The notes under the pieces: model-generated
Databases searched by the model: none
Told to the model about the DNA's origin: nothing
Seen by the model: only the letters and a program-made list of their open reading frames with translations
Shown: positions 37,439-44,938 of the stretch, in pieces
Layout: every line of letters starts with the position of its first letter
Numbering within the stretch: the stretch's first letter is position 1
Position numbers and translations under genes: made by a program
Assembly: GCA_944368215.1 (NCBI GenBank)
Contig: CALVWX010000008.1
Location: forward strand, 1-64,000
Reading direction: 5' to 3'
From: an uncultured Clostridia bacterium
Lineage (GTDB): Bacteria > Bacillota > Clostridia > Christensenellales > Borkfalkiaceae
Length of the DNA stretch: 64,000 nucleotides

Positions 37439-38380
37439 TCAAATCTTTTGCGCTATACGCAACTTCGCGCTCTTTGAACGCGTGTTTATCGCCATCTCTT
37501 TTACTGTGGCCGTAACGGGTTTTTTTGTTATAATTTCAATTTCCTTTTTTTTGCCGCATACGCAGACCGGAAGAGTCTTGGGACAGACGCAATCCGTCTC
37601 GAGCATGTTGAATGCCTGTTTGACTATTCTGTCTTCCAGCGAGTGGAATGTCAGGATGGCAATTCTGCCGCCGCTTTTAAGCCTTCGGGTAAGGCCCACC
37701 ACGCAGTCGTACAGTCCGTCGAGTTCGCCGTTTACCGCAATTCTTATAGCCTGAAAGCTCTTGCGGGCGGCAGGTCCGTTCTGCTGAAATTTTTTCGGTA
37801 TGCTGCTTTCGATTATTTCCACGAAGTCGCCGCAAGTTTTTATCGGGTTTTTCTGCCGTCTTTCGACGACCTTTGCGGCTATCTGCGAAGAAAATTTTTC
37901 CTCCCCGTATACCCGGAGAATTTTTGCTATCTCCTCCTGCGGGTAGGTATTGAGGATGATTTCAGCGGTCATCGGGTTCGACCTGTCCATCCTCATGTCC
38001 AGCGGGGCTTCCTTTTTCATGTAGGCGAACCCCCTCTCTTCCGTATCGAGCTGGTGGCTTGACACCCCGAAATCGAGGAGTATGCCGTCGAGTTTGTCGA
38101 CGTCTGCAAGCTCAAACACCTGCTCGTAATTTTTATAGTTGGATTTGTAAATCTTAAAGCGGCCCTTGAAAGGAGAAAGTTTTTCGGTGGCGGCCGCTAT
38201 CGCTTCATCGTCGAGGTCTGTGGCTATCAGTCTGCCCGAAGGCGACGATCTTTTCAATATCTCGTACGAATGATTTCCCCCGCCTATAGTTCCGTCAAAG
38301 TATATTCCGCCGTCGTGAACTTTGAGGCCCTCCATGCACTCTTCGAGCATTACGGGGATGTGGGAAAAACCTTGCGTCAT
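37439..38380 (-). CDS. rsmH: 16S rRNA (cytosine-1402-N4)-methyltransferase
   Basis: Methylates C1402 in the decoding centre of 16S rRNA using SAM. It starts with HIPVMLEECMEGL and has the SAM motif DGTIGGGNHSYEIL, the DFGVSSHQLD stretch and the C-terminal FHSLEDRIVKQ motif. 313 aa is normal. It overlaps mraZ by 4 nt, the usual mraZ-rsmH coupling at the head of the dcw cluster. Confidence 0.97.
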   Translation of the reverse strand: MTQGFSHIPVMLEECMEGLKVHDGGIYFDGTIGGGNHSYEILKRSSPSGRLIATDLDDEAIAAATEKLSPFKGRFKIYKSNYKNYEQVFELADVDKLDGILLDFGVSSHQLDTEERGFAYMKKEAPLDMRMDRSNPMTAEIILNTYPQEEIAKILRVYGEEKFSSQIAAKVVERRQKNPIKTCGDFVEIIESSIPKKFQQNGPAARKSFQAIRIAVNGELDGLYDCVVGLTRRLKSGGRIAILTFHSLEDRIVKQAFNMLETDCVCPKTLPVCVCGKKKEIEIITKKPVTATVKEMAINTRSKSAKLRIAQKI

Positions 38381-38814
38381 ATTCCGAGCTGCGAATACAT
38401 TTCGTCGAAGTCGTCTTCCATAGACGCCGTGTATTCGTCATAAAGTCTCTTGTTCCAGATTTCGATGCGGTTGACGGCGCCGATTATAACGAGGTCTTTA
38501 TCATCCTTGCCCAGCTGCGCATGCTTTCTGAATTCAGGGCTGAGGATTACTCTTCCCTGATTGTCTTCTTCAGGCTGTACGCATTTTCTGGCGAACATCC
38601 TCAATCTCTTCTGGGCCTCGAGGTCGGAAATCTTTGCTTCTCCGAGTTCTTCGAGGTACTTCCTCATTTGTTCGTCGGTAAAAACGGAAACACAGTGGTT
38701 GGTACCGTAGGCAAACCAATATCCTTCGCCCAGCTCTTTTCTGAGCTTGGCGGGAATACGTATTCGGTTTTTTGCATCCAGCTGGTGGAAATACTCACCC
38801 GTAAATATTGCCAT
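38377..38814 (-). CDS. mraZ: Transcriptional regulator MraZ
   Basis: AbrB-fold DNA-binding protein that forms rings and controls the dcw promoter. It has two repeats of the MraZ domain: FTGEYFHQLDAKNRIRIPAKLR near the N-terminus and QPEEDNQGRVILSPEFRKHA in the second half. 145 aa is standard. It is first in the cluster, directly behind a TTGACA-17-TATTAT promoter that carries 10-bp-spaced GTGGT repeats on the coding strand, the expected MraZ target type, so autoregulation is likely. Confidence 0.96.
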   Translation of the reverse strand: MAIFTGEYFHQLDAKNRIRIPAKLRKELGEGYWFAYGTNHCVSVFTDEQMRKYLEELGEAKISDLEAQKRLRMFARKCVQPEEDNQGRVILSPEFRKHAQLGKDDKDLVIIGAVNRIEIWNKRLYDEYTASMEDDFDEMYSQLGI

Positions 38815-38844
38815 GTTAAAGTACCCTGAAAACTAAGTGATTTT

Positions 38845-38873
38845 ATAATAGCATACACTTTGACCACTGTCAA
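38845..38873 (-). promoter_or_regulatory. mraZ / dcw operon promoter
   Basis: Minus strand TTGACA (38868-38873), 17-bp spacer, TATTAT (38845-38850), about 30 nt before the mraZ start. Confidence 0.83.
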
Positions 38874-38877
38874 CCAC
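38854..38877 (-). promoter_or_regulatory. Candidate MraZ operator repeats
   Basis: On the minus strand GTGGT at 38873-38877 and 38863-38867 (exactly 10 bp apart) and a weaker GTGTA at 38854-38858. They flank and overlap the -35 box. MraZ binds short tandem GTGG-like repeats spaced by about one helical turn in other bacteria. Confidence 0.55.
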
Positions 38878-38921
38878 CAAATGCAAATTTTTTGAAAAAA
38901 TTTTAAATTTTCATTTTAACA

Positions 38922-39692
38922 TTAAAAATTAACATTTTTATTTTTGTTTTTATAATCAATTATTAAGCTATAAATTTTGCTATTTTTCTCAAAATCTCCG
39001 TTTTTAAACTCAATTTTTTGTTTTTTTAATCTGTTTTTTGCTTTAATCCCTAAAAGTGTTCTCAGGTGGTCAGCCGTCCCTGAAATTCCATCAAAAGCGG
39101 GACACGAATAGATTTTAGAGATGGCTTTTTCAGCAAACACATAATGAGTGCAGCCAAGCACCACGCTTGCAGGATTGCATGCGGGCAAAAATTGTGAAAC
39201 GTCAAAGTCGGGATACTCCGCGATATGTTCCTCTATGTAAGCGGCAAGCCCAGGGCAGGCGACAGCCTCCACCGCCCCGTCGCCATACTGCCTGCACAGC
39301 TCTGTAAATGAGCGGCTCGCGACGGTAGCCGGCGTGGCAAGGACAAGGCATTTCCCTCCGATGGATACGGCCGGTTTTATTGCGGGCTGAATGCCGATAA
39401 CGGGAAAATCATATTTTTCGCGCAGGTCGTTTATGCACAGCGCCGTAGCCGTATTGCATGCAACCACGGCCGCGAGCGGATTGCGCCGCGCTATGCGCGC
39501 GAATGCATCAAAAACCAATTCCTTCACCTTCTCGGGCGGAAGACTGCCGTAAGGCATGTTATAGTTATCTGCAAAATATATAAAATCAGTCCCGGGACAG
39601 CGTTCGGCACAAGCGGCAAGCAGATTCAACCCGCCCGTTCCGCTGTCGAAAACACACACAGGGCGAGCAGCAAAGCGGTTATCGTCACACAT
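38922..39692 (-). CDS. murI: Glutamate racemase
   Basis: Makes D-glutamate for MurD without a cofactor. The catalytic cysteines are in VACNTATA and LGCTHY, and the N-terminal DSGTGGL motif is present. 256 aa is normal. The C-terminal ~25 residues are lysine- and asparagine-rich (KNKNKNVNF) and AT-rich at the DNA level, an unusual tail. It is upstream of mraZ in the same direction, but mraZ has its own promoter. Confidence 0.95.
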   Translation of the reverse strand: MCDDNRFAARPVCVFDSGTGGLNLLAACAERCPGTDFIYFADNYNMPYGSLPPEKVKELVFDAFARIARRNPLAAVVACNTATALCINDLREKYDFPVIGIQPAIKPAVSIGGKCLVLATPATVASRSFTELCRQYGDGAVEAVACPGLAAYIEEHIAEYPDFDVSQFLPACNPASVVLGCTHYVFAEKAISKIYSCPAFDGISGTADHLRTLLGIKAKNRLKKQKIEFKNGDFEKNSKIYSLIIDYKNKNKNVNF

Positions 39693-39835
39693 ATTATTAT
39701 TAATATTAGCGACCCAAAAAATATATTAAAAAAATTGCAAAAGCGCACAAAAACAGTTTACAAGAGTATAATTTTATGATAAAATTACTCACGATTTAAG
39801 TTGATTATAATTTTTTCCAAAAGGAGAGACTGAAA

Positions 39836-40099
39836 GTGCCTAATATTAAATCCGCAAAGAAGCGTACCTTGGTAATCGAAAAGAAAACCGCCCAGAACAA
39901 AATGATAAAGTCTGAGGTCAAGACCGAAATCAAAAAGTTCCTCGCAGCGGTCAATTCCGGTGACAAGGCCGCCGCAACCGAAATGTTCCCCGGCGTTTGC
40001 TCGCTCATCGACAGCGCGGCAAGCAAGGGCATTTACAAGAAGAACACGGCTGCCAATAAAAAGTCGGGTCTTGCAAAAAAGCTCAACGCAATGGCTTAA
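39836..40099 (+). CDS. rpsT: 30S ribosomal protein S20
   Basis: Small basic protein that binds 16S rRNA early in 30S assembly. The sequence MPNIKSAKKRTLVIEKK and the C-terminal NTAANKKSGLAKKLNAM are characteristic. 87 aa is the standard length. Translation starts at GTG (39836) with AGGAGA 9 nt upstream. It is a single-gene unit, divergent from murI, with its own terminator. Confidence 0.97.
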   Translation: MPNIKSAKKRTLVIEKKTAQNKMIKSEVKTEIKKFLAAVNSGDKAAATEMFPGVCSLIDSAASKGIYKKNTAANKKSGLAKKLNAMA

Positions 40100-40122
40100 A
40101 TATTAAAATCCGATAGCTAAAG

Positions 40123-40152
40123 GGCGGACAAGTTGATTGTCCGCCTTATTTT
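40123..40152 (+). terminator. Terminator of rpsT
   Basis: Stem GGCGGACAA / TTGTCCGCC with a 5-nt loop, followed by TTATTTT. Confidence 0.88.
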
Positions 40153-40159
40153 CGTTCAA

Positions 40160-40960
40160 TAAAATAGTAACAATCCCCCACTAAAGTGGGGGCATTATTT
40201 TTCGCCCTAAAGGGCGTGCTTACCAGCTGGTGCTCAAGCACCATACAAAACTGCCTACCGCATACAAGCAAGCCTTTTTATTTCTTTGTTTATTTATCTT
40301 TCTTTTTCAAATTTGATTTCAGCCATTTCTCAAACGGATCATAATATTCCACCATATTTATTTGGGCTGAAATCAAATCCTCCTTTTCTTGATTCTGAAT
40401 ATATTTCTGCACGGCCTGCTTGTTGCCGCCTACCGTGCTTACATAATATCCTCTGCTCCAGAAATGCCTGTTTCCATACTTATACTTCATATGAGCATAC
40501 CGCTCGAATATCATCATGGTACTCTTGCCTTTCAGATACCCCATGAAATCGGATATTTTTACATTCGGCGGTATGCTCAACAACATATGTATATGGTCAG
40601 GCATTGCGTGCGCTTCTATTATTTCCACATCTTTTTGCGACACAATTCCCGAAGTATTTTTCCTATTTCCGAACGCAATGCCCCATAGATTATCTTTCTG
40701 TGGTACTTTGGCACGATGACTATATGATATTGACATTTCCACCTTGTATGTGCTAAACTGAATATATCGTTATCTTGATTCTTCATGTAACGGTCTCCTT
40801 TTGCTTTCCTGTATGCGGTTGTCAGCCTGCATTCAGTTTAGCACAAAGGAGTTTTTTCGTATATCGTACGGTTACATGAAGCTAAAGCTTTTTCCCGTCC
40901 ACTGGCATAGCCAGTGGATTTTTCAAAATATCATTCCGCTTCACTGCATGATATTTTGAC
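40160..40960 (-). mobile_element. IS200/IS605-type insertion element remnant
   Basis: Holds a frameshifted Y1 transposase gene between subterminal hairpins typical of single-strand transposons. On the left are CCCCCAC-TAAA-GTGGGGG (40175-40192) and CGCCC-TAAA-GGGCG (40203-40216). On the right is TCCACTGGC-ATA-GCCAGTGGA (40898-40918). There are no inverted terminal repeats or target duplication, as expected for this family. The exact ends cannot be set from one copy; the coordinates are approximate. It lies in the gap between rpsT and the cupin regulator and disrupts no visible gene. Confidence 0.75.
40290..40786 (-). pseudogene. tnpA: IS200-like transposase TnpA, frameshifted
   Basis: Y1 (HUH) transposase. 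The true start is ATG at 40786, behind AAGGAG, and encodes MKNQDNDIFSLAHTRWKC and YHIVIVPKYHRKIIYG. At an A5 run (minus strand; forward 40632-40636) the frame is lost and a stop follows at once. In the next frame the protein continues as KDVEIIEAHAMPDHIHMLL with the HUH pair, YLKGKS, GNRHFWSRGYY and the catalytic tyrosine in NKQAVQKYIQ. One extra A would restore the whole gene. It could be a dead copy, a sequencing error, or a frameshift-translated gene; dead is most likely, since this family normally does not use frameshifting. Confidence 0.82.
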
Positions 40961-40967
40961 GGGCATT

Positions 40968-41003
40968 AAAAAAGACTGCCGCACGCCGCGGCGGTCTTTT
41001 TTT
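40968..41003. terminator. Bidirectional terminator-like hairpin
   Basis: AAAAAGACTGCCGC pairs with GCGGCGGTCTTTTT around a short loop; A and T runs on both sides allow either direction. It lies between the IS element and the cupin regulator. It may be the original boundary terminator of this gap. Confidence 0.7.
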
Positions 41004-41145
41004 ATTCTTTATCCGCTGTATTGCTGTCTGCATATTGAACAGCACCTGTCTGCGCGCATAAAAAATGGTATTAATTTACATAATATGTATTTTGTGTGAA
41101 AAAATATATCATATTTGCCTTATTTAAAAATATTATCCAAACAAT

Positions 41146-41174
41146 TTGACACATTACGCACGCACAGTTATAAT
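41146..41174 (+). promoter_or_regulatory. Consensus promoter of the cupin regulator-potABCD operon
   Basis: Perfect TTGACA (41146-41151), 17-bp spacer, TATAAT (41169-41174). Transcription would start near 41181, leaving a ~98-nt leader. Confidence 0.87.
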
Positions 41175-41231
41175 CATAGTCAGTTTGTTTTTACTAAACT
41201 TTTTGTTTATAAATGCTAACCGTTTAGAGAA

Positions 41232-41250
41232 AGTAAACCCGGCGTTTACT
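41232..41250. promoter_or_regulatory. Candidate operator of the cupin regulator
   Basis: Perfect inverted repeat AGTAAAC-CCGGC-GTTTACT in the leader. Related half-sites (GTTTA, AGTTT...AAACT) occur between 41180 and 41230. It is well placed for autoregulation by the HTH protein that follows. Confidence 0.6.
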
Positions 41251-41278
41251 ATAAAAATATACAGGGGTATATTTATAT

Positions 41279-41812
41279 ATGGATATAGGCGCAAAAATCA
41301 AGAGGTTGCGGCTGCAGTTAAATCTTTCGCAGGCAGAGCTCGCCGACAGGTGCGAACTGACGAAGGGATATATTTCGCAGCTTGAAAACGACGTGACCTC
41401 CCCTTCCATCGCTACGCTGAAGGACATCCTTTCCGCGCTCGGCACCGACCTTGCGGAATTCTTCAAAAAAGAGGACGACGCGAGAGTGGTTTTCTCGACC
41501 GACGATTTTATTGAAAAGCGCGAAGACGGAATGCTTTTGAAGTGGATAATACCAAACGCTCAGAAAAACGAAATGGAGCCCGTGCTTGTAGAGCTTATGG
41601 CAGGGGCCTCCACTGCGCTCGACTTCCCTCACGACGGAGAGGAATTCGGATATGTGCTCGAGGGGCGAGTGCGCGTGGAGCTGGGCAAAAACAATTATAT
41701 CTGTAAAAAAGGCGAAACCTTTTATTATACCGCAGACCGGTCGCACAGGATAACCAACTGCGGAAAAACCAATGCAAAATTTTTGTGGATATCCACACCG
41801 CCAAACTTTTAA
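41279..41812 (+). CDS. XRE-cupin transcriptional regulator (PuuR-like)
   Basis: An N-terminal HTH_3 domain (KIKRLRLQLNLSQAELADRCELTKGYISQLEND, ~5-60) is joined to a C-terminal cupin fold (~105-175; HDGEEFGYVLEGRVRVEL, CKKGETFYYTADRSHRITN). This architecture is common in regulators that sit before polyamine genes and sense a small ligand in the cupin barrel. 177 aa. It is followed after 15 nt by potA, so it very likely controls its own operon in response to polyamines; the ligand is inferred from context. Confidence 0.92.
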   Translation: MDIGAKIKRLRLQLNLSQAELADRCELTKGYISQLENDVTSPSIATLKDILSALGTDLAEFFKKEDDARVVFSTDDFIEKREDGMLLKWIIPNAQKNEMEPVLVELMAGASTALDFPHDGEEFGYVLEGRVRVELGKNNYICKKGETFYYTADRSHRITNCGKTNAKFLWISTPPNF

Positions 41813-41827
41813 GGAGAGAAAAAAGCC

Positions 41828-43351
41828 ATGACAAATCAGAACATTATCGAGCTCATCGACGTAAAAAAGGTGTTCGACGACGAAGCGATAGCCGTCGACA
41901 ACTTCAATCTGCAGGTCAAAAAGGGCGAATTCGTTACATTCCTCGGTCCGTCGGGCTGCGGAAAGACGACCACGCTGAGAATGATTGCGGGATTTGACCT
42001 TCCCACATCGGGGAAAATATTGCTCAACGGCGAAGACATTTCTAATCTTCCCCCCAACAAGAGGCCGGTAAACACCGTATTCCAGAAATACGCGCTTTTT
42101 CCCCACCTCAACGTATATGAGAACATAGCCTTCGGTCTCCGCCTTAAAAGGGTGGTGAACACCTATAAAAACGACGCGGACGATACTTACAGCAAAAAGG
42201 AACGCCTGACCAAAAAGGAAATCGACCGCAAGGTTAAAAAAGCCCTTGAAATAGTCGACCTCGAAGGCTTTGAAAAAAGAAGCGTGAGCACTCTCTCCGG
42301 CGGTCAGCAGCAGCGCGTGGCCATTGCGAGAGCCATTGTGAACGAGCCCGAAATACTCCTTCTTGACGAACCCCTCGGAGCACTAGACCTTAAAATGCGC
42401 AAGGAGATGCAGATCGAACTTAAAAACATGCACCGCCGCCTCGGCATTACGTTCATATACGTAACGCACGACCAGGAAGAAGCGCTGACGATGTCCGATA
42501 AAGTTGTCGTTATAAACGACGGCGAAATCCAGCAGATAGGCACCCCGACGGAAATTTACAACGAGCCCATAAACACCTTCGTTGCCGACTTTATAGGCGA
42601 AAGCAACATATTCAACGGCGCCGTTGTGGGCAAATACAAGGTAAGGTTCTGCGGAAAAACCTTTGAGTGCGTGGACGATTTTGAAATCAACCAGCTCGTC
42701 GACGTAGTCGTAAGGCCCGAGGATATAATAATCTGCGACCCAGCCGAAGGCCAGCTTAAAGGTAAAGTAATTTCGACCGTGTTCAAGGGCGTGCACTACG
42801 AAATTACCGTCGCCGTGGGCAGATTCGAGATAGTCATTCAGTCCACAGCATACGCCGAACCCGGCAAGACGATAGGCATGAAGATAGAGCCCGACGGCAT
42901 CCACCTTATGAAGCCTGTTTATACCATCAACCGTTTCGACGGTACAATCACCAAGAACAATACGGTTGAATTCGGCGACGGCGAATTCGAGTGCGACGTG
43001 ACCACCCTCTACCCCGGTTCCTCCCTCGACGAGGACGGATATCTTATCACAGCCGCGGGCGAAAAACTCGACCTTACGGGCGTAAAGGTAAACGTAGAAG
43101 TCGACACGCACGACATCACCATGAGCGACGACGAAGACGAAGGCGGCGCAAAGGGCACGATTATTTCGATGATTTACAAGGGCGACCACTACCGTTATAT
43201 CGTCAGGACGGAAGAAAACGAGGAAGATTACGTTCTGTCCTGCCCCGATATGTGGAACACCGACGACTTTGTAAGCCTTGTAATCCCCAAGGACAAGATA
43301 AAACTTACCCTCAAGCAGACTGCGGAGAACGAAAATGAAGCTGCGCTTTAA
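41828..43351 (+). CDS. potA: Spermidine/putrescine ABC transporter ATP-binding protein, extended
   Basis: ATPase subunit of the polyamine importer. Walker A GPSGCGKTT, signature LSGGQQQRVAIARA, Walker B LLLDEPLGALD and the H-loop TYVTHDQEEALTMSD region are intact. There is a ~30-residue charged insertion after the Q-loop (VVNTYKNDADDTYSKKERLTKK). After a first TOBE-like domain (~290-370) there is an additional ~130-residue C-terminal region with a second TOBE-like pattern (KGTIISMIYKGDHYRYIV) and an acidic DDEDEGG patch. 507 aa against ~370 usually. AGGAGA precedes the ATG. Confidence 0.93.
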   Translation: MTNQNIIELIDVKKVFDDEAIAVDNFNLQVKKGEFVTFLGPSGCGKTTTLRMIAGFDLPTSGKILLNGEDISNLPPNKRPVNTVFQKYALFPHLNVYENIAFGLRLKRVVNTYKNDADDTYSKKERLTKKEIDRKVKKALEIVDLEGFEKRSVSTLSGGQQQRVAIARAIVNEPEILLLDEPLGALDLKMRKEMQIELKNMHRRLGITFIYVTHDQEEALTMSDKVVVINDGEIQQIGTPTEIYNEPINTFVADFIGESNIFNGAVVGKYKVRFCGKTFECVDDFEINQLVDVVVRPEDIIICDPAEGQLKGKVISTVFKGVHYEITVAVGRFEIVIQSTAYAEPGKTIGMKIEPDGIHLMKPVYTINRFDGTITKNNTVEFGDGEFECDVTTLYPGSSLDEDGYLITAAGEKLDLTGVKVNVEVDTHDITMSDDEDEGGAKGTIISMIYKGDHYRYIVRTEENEEDYVLSCPDMWNTDDFVSLVIPKDKIKLTLKQTAENENEAAL

Positions 43352-44132
43352 CAGAAAACAATTATGCATACCGTATGCGGCCTTCCTCATTCTCTTTGTA
43401 ATCGTGCCGCTGCTGGTAATCATCTACTACGCATTCACAAACGGCGAAGGTCAATTCACATTTGACAACTTCGTATCATTCTTTTCAAGCACGAACACGA
43501 TAGGCACTCTCATTTACAGCTTTGCGCTGGCTATAACGACGACGCTCGTCTGTCTCGTAATAGCCTATCCCACCGCTTATATTCTGGCGCGCTCCGGCTT
43601 CAAGAAAAAATACGTGCTTTTGCTGCTGTTCATAATGCCCATGTGGATAAACTTCACGCTGCGCATTACGGCCCTGAAGGAAATTCTTACAGCAATCGAA
43701 GGCAATATAGCCGCCTACCCTTTCTTAAACTCGGTAATCGGCATGACATATGACTTTCTGCCCTTCATGATACTTCCGCTCTACACATCGCTTTTAAAGC
43801 TTGACAAGAGCCTGATGGAAGCAGCGCAGGATTTGGGCGCAAGCAAAGCGAGGGTATTTTTAAGAGTTACCTTACCCCTTTCCGTGCCCGGAATAATTTC
43901 AGGAATAACGATGGTTTTGCTCCCCTCGATGACAAACTACGTAGTTTTAGACATGCTGTACAACTCTACCTACATCATGGGCAGCCTCATCGGAAGCTAC
44001 TTCAACGCATACGACTGGAACAACGGTTCGATGATTTCGCTCATACTGCTTGTAATCATATTCATCGTCACCCTCGTCACCAACCGATTCAGCGATAAGG
44101 ACGACAAAAGCGGCAGGGAGGTTATATTATGA
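43335..44132 (+). CDS. potB: Spermidine/putrescine ABC transporter permease PotB
   Basis: Inner-membrane permease subunit with about six helices. The coupling-helix motif is EAAQDLGASKARVFLRVTLPLSVPGI, which contacts PotA. 265 aa is normal. It starts 17 nt inside the end of potA and its stop overlaps the potC ATG, indicating coupled translation. Confidence 0.95.
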   Translation: MKLRFNRKQLCIPYAAFLILFVIVPLLVIIYYAFTNGEGQFTFDNFVSFFSSTNTIGTLIYSFALAITTTLVCLVIAYPTAYILARSGFKKKYVLLLLFIMPMWINFTLRITALKEILTAIEGNIAAYPFLNSVIGMTYDFLPFMILPLYTSLLKLDKSLMEAAQDLGASKARVFLRVTLPLSVPGIISGITMVLLPSMTNYVVLDMLYNSTYIMGSLIGSYFNAYDWNNGSMISLILLVIIFIVTLVTNRFSDKDDKSGREVIL

Positions 44133-44938
44133 AGAAAATTACCCCTATTATATGGCTTTGCATAGTACTATGCTTCATATACATTCCCATTTTGATGCTT
44201 GCGGTATATTCATTTACCGACGCAACCATCGTCGGTGCAGACATAACCGCCTTCTCCTTCGACAACTACATCAACCTGTTTGCCAATGAAGAACTGCGCG
44301 GAATGATTGTAGGGACGGTAGTGCTCGCGCTCGTATCAGCAACGATTGCAACCATTCTAGGGACGCTCGGCGCCATTGGCGGATTTTATTCCAAAAAAGC
44401 AGGCAAGAGGCTCCTTCAGTCGGCAAACCAGATTCCCGTAGTAAACGCCGACATAGTGACCGGCTTTTCGCTATGCGTGCTCCTTATAGTGCTTTTGGGC
44501 GTCAACAAGGACACATTTGTGCCCCTCGGCATTGGACACGTAGTGCTCTGCGCGCCATTCGTATACCTCTCCGTTCTCCCCAAGCTAAAGCAAATGGACA
44601 ATAATTTGTACGAAGCGGCTCTGGACCTCGGCGCGACGCCCGCTCAGGCATTGTTTAAAGTTGTTCTTCCCCAGTTAATCCCCGGCATACTTTCGGGCTT
44701 CATACTGGCAATAACGCTTTCGCTCGACGATTATTTTATTACCACTTACACCAAACCTTCCACGTTCGACACGATAAGCACATACGTTGTAAATGCGACA
44801 AAAGGCGGCCAGACGGAAATCAAAACCGCTCTCTGGGCACTGTCCACCCTTATCTTCCTTATCGTCGTAATCGTGGTTATCGTAATGAATGTAACATCTT
44901 CAAAAAAGAAAACGGAGGTAAACAATGAAAAGATTTAA
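44129..44938 (+). CDS. potC: Spermidine/putrescine ABC transporter permease PotC
   Basis: Second permease of the polyamine importer. Six hydrophobic segments are visible, with the coupling motif EAALDLGATPAQALFKVVLPQLIPGILSG and the family stretch LSLDDYFITTY. 269 aa is normal. It overlaps potB by 4 nt and potD by 14 nt. PotB and PotC form the heterodimeric channel energised by PotA. Confidence 0.95.
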   Translation: MKKITPIIWLCIVLCFIYIPILMLAVYSFTDATIVGADITAFSFDNYINLFANEELRGMIVGTVVLALVSATIATILGTLGAIGGFYSKKAGKRLLQSANQIPVVNADIVTGFSLCVLLIVLLGVNKDTFVPLGIGHVVLCAPFVYLSVLPKLKQMDNNLYEAALDLGATPAQALFKVVLPQLIPGILSGFILAITLSLDDYFITTYTKPSTFDTISTYVVNATKGGQTEIKTALWALSTLIFLIVVIVVIVMNVTSSKKKTEVNNEKI

